Below, one piece after another: positions 58,801 through 64,000 of a stretch of 64,000 nucleotides of DNA. Location of the stretch: contig JAVFKD010000016.1 in the NCBI GenBank assembly GCA_036429605.1, positions 1,240,001 through 1,304,000 on the forward strand. The letters are read 5' to 3'. How positions within the stretch are numbered: position 1 is the first letter of the stretch; each line of letters opens with the position of its first letter. The stretch is from Cladobotryum mycophilum (lineage: Eukaryota; Ascomycota; Sordariomycetes; Hypocreales; Hypocreaceae). The translations under genes and the position numbers were made by a program. The notes under the pieces are model-generated. The model was not told the origin of the DNA, did no database searches, and worked only from the letters and a program-made list of their open reading frames with translations.

Positions 58801-59751
58801 ATGGTATGTATTCCATATGAAGCCAATCAATCAATTGGGAAACATGTGTGAGCTCTCGATGCTAACTCCTACCAGCCTCAGAACGAGTATATGGAGAGGT
58901 GGCGCAAGCTGCACGGCCGCCGTCTCGATCATGAAGAGCGAACCCGCAAGCGTATCGCCCGTGAGGGCCACAAGGCCTCGCAGGACGCCCAGAACCTGCG
59001 CGGTCTTAGGGCCAAGCTCTACCAGCAGAAGCGCCACAAGGAGAAGATCCAGATGAAGAAGACCATCAAGGCGCACGAGGAGCGCAACGTCAAGACGGCG
59101 GACGAGAAGGAGTCCAAGACACCGTTGCCCTCGTACCTGCTCGACCGGTCCAACCCCTCGACGGCCAAGGCGCTCAGCAGCGCCATCAAGAACAAGCGTG
59201 CCGAGAAGGCGGCCAAGTTCAGCGTGCCCCTGCCCAAGGTCAGGGGTATCAGCGAGGAGGAGATGTTCAAGGTCGTCAAGACGGGCAAGAAGACGGCCAA
59301 GAGGGCGTGGAAGCGAGTCGTCACGAAGCCCACGTTTGTCGGGCCGGATTTCACTCGACGAAACCCCAAGTACGAGCGCTTCATCCGGCCCATGGGTCTG
59401 CGTTACAAGAAGGCCAACGTCACGCACCCCGAGCTGGGCGTCACCGTTCAGCTTCCCATCATTGGCGTCAAGAAGAACCCCCAGAACCCGCTTTACACTC
59501 AGCTGGGTGTTTTGACTAAGGGTACGGTCATCGAGGTCAATGTCAGCGAGTTGGGTCTGGTTACAGCTGGAGGAAAGGTTGTCTGGGGTCGTTATGCCCA
59601 AATCACAAATGATGTTGAAAATGATGGCGTAAGTTCTCTTCCCCCCTTTTTTTTTCTCACTTTCTTTCTTTCTCTTCCCCATGTTATTTCTTGGGTTTCT
59701 TCATTCTCTAATGATTGCTTTTAGTGCATAAACTGCGTGCTCCTGGTATAA
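58801..59751 (+). CDS. NSA2: Ribosome biogenesis protein Nsa2
   Basis: Nucleolar factor of pre-60S ribosome assembly needed for maturation of 27S pre-rRNA. Three exons give 260 residues, the normal length. Exon 1 is only the ATG at 58801-58803, followed directly by GTATGT. Exon 2 is 58876-59628 and starts PQNEYMERWRKLHGRRLDHE. Exon 3 (59725-59751) adds CINCVLLV before the stop. Intron 1 has a GCTAACTCC branch site and CCAG acceptor; intron 2 has GTAAGT and TTTTAG. The N-terminal half is basic (RTRKRIAREGHK), and the C-terminal half has an eS8-like fold with RYKKANVTHPELGVTVQLPI and YTQLGVLTKGTVIEVNVSEL. A 283-codon frame on the other strand is a shadow of strong codon bias. It shares an upstream region with the bL21m gene. 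Confidence 0.96.
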
Positions 59752-60818
59752 AGAAGGCAATTTGGAGAGGAATTGAAGTCTATTGGGACCGGAAATTTTT
59801 ATTGCATGCATTGGCGTTTGGGTGTTTGGAACCTATCTAATGAGGAGAAAAGCAACTATATTAGAGGGATGGAACTCCTTCGATGAGTATTCTGCTGTTT
59901 TCGGAAAATAGGAATGAAAGAGGAGATGAATAGAATCCGGGCAGTCATGTAGTACTGTCTTTTTTGATGACATGGCTTTCACTATGGTGTTGCGTGCTTG
60001 CATGTGTGTGAATTGCATCTCTAAAGAATGTGTTGTAGTAAGAGAATGTGATTGGCAATTATAACATTTTCTGAATAGTAGAAAAATGAAGTCGATGAGG
60101 GAGGATTGTCATGGCTTATCAGTTTGTTCAACTTGACACCGGCGCGGTCCGTTGTAAAAGGTTACCTGAATTGGACATGGGCTGCTGGGATGGGGGAGCG
60201 AGTCCCTAATATGTGGGGGATAAGAAACAGTGCTGTAGGATTGAAGTAAGGAATGATGAACTGTGAATAGTACGAGGGCAGTAAAAAGAGCAATAAGAGA
60301 TGATGGGTACTATTACAGGAATCCAACCTAGCAGTTAACGAAACAGACTGAATACCTAGTAGGAATAGGTATAGAAGCCCACCTCAGTCAGTCCTCTATC
60401 GAGTAGAAGCGAGGCGCCTGGGGGATGCAATTTTTCTCTAGGTACTCGATTAGTAGTTGGTCCCCTAAAAATGAACCTTTGGAACCTTGGAAACCCCCAC
60501 AAGTCCCCAAGTGCCCCCAAGTCAAAAAAAGTCAGGCTGGCCAGGGCGGTGACAGGGGTCAATTCATTTTCTGCCCGATGAAAACGCTTGCAAAGCGGGC
60601 GCCATTCTCTTCTGCCCGCCATCCCAAGGCTTTTTGCGCTTCAAACAAAACGAACCTTTTTTTTTCTTTCCCTTTTCTTTTGACCACCGGCGGTATAGAA
60701 AGAATTGCAAATTTGTTATTTCCTTAATTTTTCTTCTTCTCCCTTTTCGTTACTCTTTTAGAACTTTTTTGCGCCGGGACGCATTCCTCTTTTTTTGTTT
60801 ATATATTCATTCAAAAAG
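59752..60818. promoter_or_regulatory. NSA2 3' flank and HMT1 promoter
   Basis: About 1.07 kb between two same-strand genes. The last ~170 bases before the HMT1 start are T-rich and pyrimidine-rich, as in highly expressed fungal genes. No gene is supported. Confidence 0.45.
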
Positions 60819-62409
60819 ATGAGTGGTGACAAGATGGACGTCGAGTTGGCGGAGGAGAAGCTCAAGACCATGGAGCATAGCGAGCAGCACTACTTCAAGA
60901 GGTATGGTTTTTTTCTTTCTTTCTTGGAAGCATAATTCTTTGAACATTAGAAGAATTTTCAAAGCATGCATGTTGTTCTGGAATGCTAATTGTGTTTGAT
61001 TCTTTAGCTACGATCACCATGGTACGAATTAATATCATCGCTCTACAGAGGGAACCTGAACTGACCAATTTTCTTTCCGTCGTCTCAAAGGCATCCACGA
61101 GGAAATGTTGGTATGGAATTTCCCCCCTCCCCCTCCCTCCCTCGCTGCCCCGCCAAAGCGAAAAAAATAGAGACAAAAAAAAATATTCCCGACCAAAAGG
61201 GATGTTTTTTTTTTGGGCGAAACAATAATAAGGAGAAAGGCTGACAAGATGCGCGAAAATAAATAGAAAGACGAGGTTCGCACAAGGTCGTACATGAATG
61301 CTATCGTCCAGAACAAGCATATTTTCAAGGATAAGGTTGTTCTCGATGTGGGATGTGGTACCGCCATTTTGTCCATGTACGTTTGGTTTTTTCTTCCCTG
61401 TCCCACCTCTGCTCTTGTCTTGCCTCCCGCTGCGGGCTCCCTGTGCAACGAGCATATTATACATGTTTACTACCAAGGACTTCAAGATACTAATGTGTAA
61501 TACCATAGGTTTGCCGCCAAGGCCGGTGCCAAGCATGTCATCGGTGTCGACATGTCTTCCATCATCTTCAAGGCCCGCGAGATCGTCAAGGTCAACGGCC
61601 TGTCCGACAAGATCACCCTGATCCAGGGCAAGATGGAGGAGGTTGAGCTTCCCTTCCCCAAGGTTGATATCATCATCTCTGAGTGGATGGGCTACTTCCT
61701 TCTCTACGAGAGCATGCTTGACACTGTCCTGTATGCCCGTGATACCTACCTGAACAAGGACGGTCTCATCTTCCCCGACAAGGCTACCATTTTCTTCGCC
61801 GGTATTGAGGACGGTGACTACAAGGAGGAGAAGATTGGATGTGAGTTTTTTTTCTTTCCTCTTTTTCTTTCTTTTCACTTTGGATATGCACCTGTTTGAT
61901 TCTTTTACTGACATAATTCTTACCATTCAGTCTGGGATAACGTCTACGGCTTCGACTACACTCCCCTCAAGGAGACTGCTCTCTCCGAGCCCCTCGTCGA
62001 CACCGTCGACCTCAAGACCGTCGTCACCGACCCCACCTCGGTCCTCACTCTTGATCTCTACACCTGCACAACCGCTGACCTGGCCTTCACCACCCCCTTC
62101 AAGCTCTCCGTCAAGCGAGACGACTTCATCCACGCCCTCGTCGCCTGGTTCGACATTGACTTCACCGCCTGCCACAAGCCCATCCGCTTCTCCACCGGGC
62201 CCCACACCAAGTACACCCACTGGAAACAGACCGTCTTCTACCTCAAGGACGTCCTCACCGTCCAGAACGGCGAGGAGGTCACCTGCAAGCTCATGGTCAA
62301 GCCCAACTCCAAGAACCGTCGTGACCTCGACATCGAGGTCGACTACGACTTCCAGACCGAGGACCCTAACAGAACTACTGTTGGCTCATGCGCTTATAGG
62401 ATGTGCTAA
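60819..62409 (+). CDS. HMT1: Protein arginine N-methyltransferase 1 (Hmt1/Rmt1)
   Basis: Type I arginine methyltransferase that uses S-adenosylmethionine to make asymmetric dimethylarginine on RGG-rich proteins such as RNA-binding factors. Six exons: 60819-60901, 61008-61021 (14 nt), 61091-61110 (20 nt), 61267-61376, 61509-61840 and 61931-62409, giving 345 residues. The small exons supply SYDHHGIHEEML, part of the conserved YFxxYxxxxxHxxML region, so both must be used. Motif I reads VLDVGCGTAILSM, split at its end by intron 4; the double-E loop is SEWMGYFLLYESML, with both glutamates present. The THW loop appears as YTHWKQTVFYL. Each donor is GT and each acceptor AG, and the frame holds across all five junctions. 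A 230-codon frame in another reading of the last exon is a shadow. Confidence 0.96.
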
Positions 62410-63137
62410 GGCAGCGGAGACGGAGGGGAAGAAAAACAACAACAACAAGAAGAAGAAGAAGACATTTAGCAATGTTTTAGTCAAGGCGAGGATATGAATG
62501 GGATGGACTTGCAATACATGTTCACATCAAACTCGATGGATGGATAGGAGGGATTAAAACTGGGCGGCGTATATACGGCTTTTTTTGCGGCATGTTGTTT
62601 TAAAAGATTAGATAGAAACATGACGGACGCAAAAATATGGGTAGGGCTGATTCAGAAAACACATTTTCGACTCACGCATCAAGTACAACGCTATAGATCA
62701 AGAAAAAAGCCAGTTATGTATCCAAATGCAGCCTCAACATTTAACAATCACTCCATGTTTCTATTTTATCTTGGGATCTTTTCCTTTTCCTTTTCACACA
62801 CACACACACACAAATACGCAGTATTAATTGAAAGACTTCATTGGTTATAGGAACATAAAACTATGTGTCAAATATAAAGAATCAACACACGGATTCGTGA
62901 CCACAAGTCTACCTACCCATGCCCTTTTTTGTACGAGTAAATCAAGAACTGACTTGTTGGCCTGCTTTTCCCATCCTTCGTAGTTGATCCCAATATTCAT
63001 CAATCATACCTCGTCAACTTTTTTCATTCATTCATCATCTAGGATGGTCTCGAGATGCCTTCTTCTCCAGCTACCATAGGTCATACCTAGTTGGTTTTCC
63101 ACCCCGAGAGACTTATTTTGGGTCAAAATTTGACAGA
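62410..63137. other. Convergent intergenic region
   Basis: About 730 bp between the 3' ends of HMT1 and AGM1, with GAAGAA-rich sequence near 62447-62462 and a CA run near 62793-62812. No gene is seen. Confidence 0.45.
62793..62812. repeat. CA dinucleotide repeat
   Basis: About nine to ten CA units in the HMT1-AGM1 spacer. A simple microsatellite. Confidence 0.75.
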
Positions 63138-64000
63138 TTAAGAGCCATAGTGCTTCACAATCTGAGCGACCTTGTTGGCAAGCTCATCGGCTTCATGGCG
63201 GGTGGCTGCCTCAGCGTAAACACGGCAAGCATTCTCCGTACCACTGGCACGGGCAAAGGAACGACCCGTCGTATACTTCCTAACGATCTGATCGATCTCG
63301 TCCTGAGCCCCAGCCGGGCTGCTGAGACGTCTCTCGGCATCCGTCGCATGGAAGAGGTCCTTGTCTCCAACTTCAACGCGGACGAGGCGGTTGGGGAGGT
63401 CAGTGTAGGTCGTGGCCCAATCCTTGAGTGACCACGCCTTGTGGGCGAGGATGACCTCGACCATCAACATGTCGGAAAGGGCATCGCCAACAGTCTGGTT
63501 GATGAGGTCGCCAACAGCAGCCAGGGTATCAAGAGCGTCCTTCTGGGCTGGAGACTGAGGCTTTGTCTCCTTGAAAACTCGGAGAGCCTCTTGGGAGAAG
63601 ACAACGGTACCGTGGCCGTTGGCCTCGAAATATACACCGACATCAAACTGACATGCGGCGTGGTGCAAGTGCTTCACACCAGTAGGAGTGAAAACGACTG
63701 GCAATTGAAGGTTCTTCTCAATGTATGTAGTGCTCGCGCCGTTGGCGTATGCAGTCTGAACAACGCCAATTCGGAGTTCATCTTGCAGGTTCGCCGAGCG
63801 AATGAGGTCGGCAATGAAGGATGCGTTGAGTGAGGAGATGCGGTCACCGTCCAACATGAAGAAACCAGTGTCTGGGTCGGTCCAGTAGTAGATCAGGCGG
63901 TCGGCATCGCCATCGAGGGAGCAGTATCGAGCACCGGGAATGGGCTTGGGGTTCGGAGGGGCTCGTTGCTTAGTCTTGACAAAGTCGGCTCCAGACTAGG
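63138..64000 (-). CDS. AGM1: Phosphoacetylglucosamine mutase, 3' part (cut by window edge)
   Basis: Converts N-acetylglucosamine-6-phosphate to the 1-phosphate, the step before UDP-GlcNAc, the precursor of chitin, GPI anchors and N-glycans. The visible coding part is one minus-strand exon from 63995 to 63138, about 285 residues. Its upstream end is an intron acceptor (CCTAG at 64000-63996), because the frame would otherwise meet a stop there; the 5' exons, with the active-site serine, lie outside the window. The metal-binding loop SLDGDADRLIYY is present near the start of the visible part. GVKHLHHAA, FEANGHGTVVFS (sugar-binding loop) and the phosphate-binding loop SFARASGTENACRVYAEA follow in the family order, to the end KVAQIVKHYGS. 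Yeast calls it PCM1. Confidence 0.93.

Noticed and set aside
58831..59682. 283-codon open frame opposite NSA2
   Set aside because: Leu/Val/Asp-rich shadow of a highly biased, conserved gene; no independent start context or motif.
61805..62497. 230-codon Ser/Thr/Pro-rich frame over the last HMT1 exon
   Set aside because: Out-of-frame reading of a codon-biased exon; the true frame matches the methyltransferase C-terminus.

Overview
This window looks like a filamentous ascomycete nuclear contig, most likely Sordariomycetes and probably Hypocreales (Trichoderma/Metarhizium-like). The reasons are short introns of roughly 50-140 nt with GTAAGT/GTATGT-type donors and CTAAC/CTGAC branch points, long AT-mixed intergenic tracts, pyrimidine-rich leaders, and a gene set that includes a fungal NB-ARC/TPR receptor, a Zn2Cys6 regulator and UPF0592. 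The genus is inferred, not proven. I see no rRNA, tRNA, CRISPR array or clear transposon.

Layout. 0.5-11.2 kb holds core genes: V-ATPase subunit H (VMA13), glycine-cleavage T protein (GCV1) and, after a 4.9 kb non-coding gap, vacuolar endopolyphosphatase (PPN1, with an apparent frameshift). 12.1-12.7 kb encodes a small serine-rich protein of unknown role. 14.7-28.9 kb looks accessory: a 2-oxoglutarate/Fe(II) oxygenase, a 1,299-residue NB-ARC/TPR receptor, a divergently transcribed DUF7580-PNP_UDP gene, a Zn2Cys6 transcription factor and a BTB/POZ protein. From 30.4 kb on core genes return: a UPF0592/DUF1765 protein, (after a 5.8 kb gap) a PhoD-like phosphatase, P5C dehydrogenase (PUT2), an mpaB/DUF2236 oxygenase, a bHLH factor, PER1, the MPS1 kinase, mitochondrial ribosomal protein bL21m, NSA2, arginine methyltransferase HMT1/RMT1 and the 3' part of phosphoacetylglucosamine mutase (AGM1), cut by the window edge.

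The most interesting segment is 16.6-24.4 kb. An NLR-type receptor and a second gene lie head to head across a 475 bp gap. The second gene is best read as three exons encoding a DUF7580 domain fused to a PNP_UDP domain with a Gly/Asn-rich tail that resembles fungal amyloid-signalling motifs. The stop codon of the DUF7580 part overlaps the 5' splice site of intron 2, so retaining or removing one 116-nt intron would switch between a 618-residue and a 1,032-residue protein. I infer a possible innate-immunity or incompatibility module; its function is untested.

Several splice structures deserve care: a start-codon-only exon in NSA2, 14- and 20-nt exons in HMT1, and two frameshifts (PPN1 and BTB), each falling in a C homopolymer and so possibly sequence errors.
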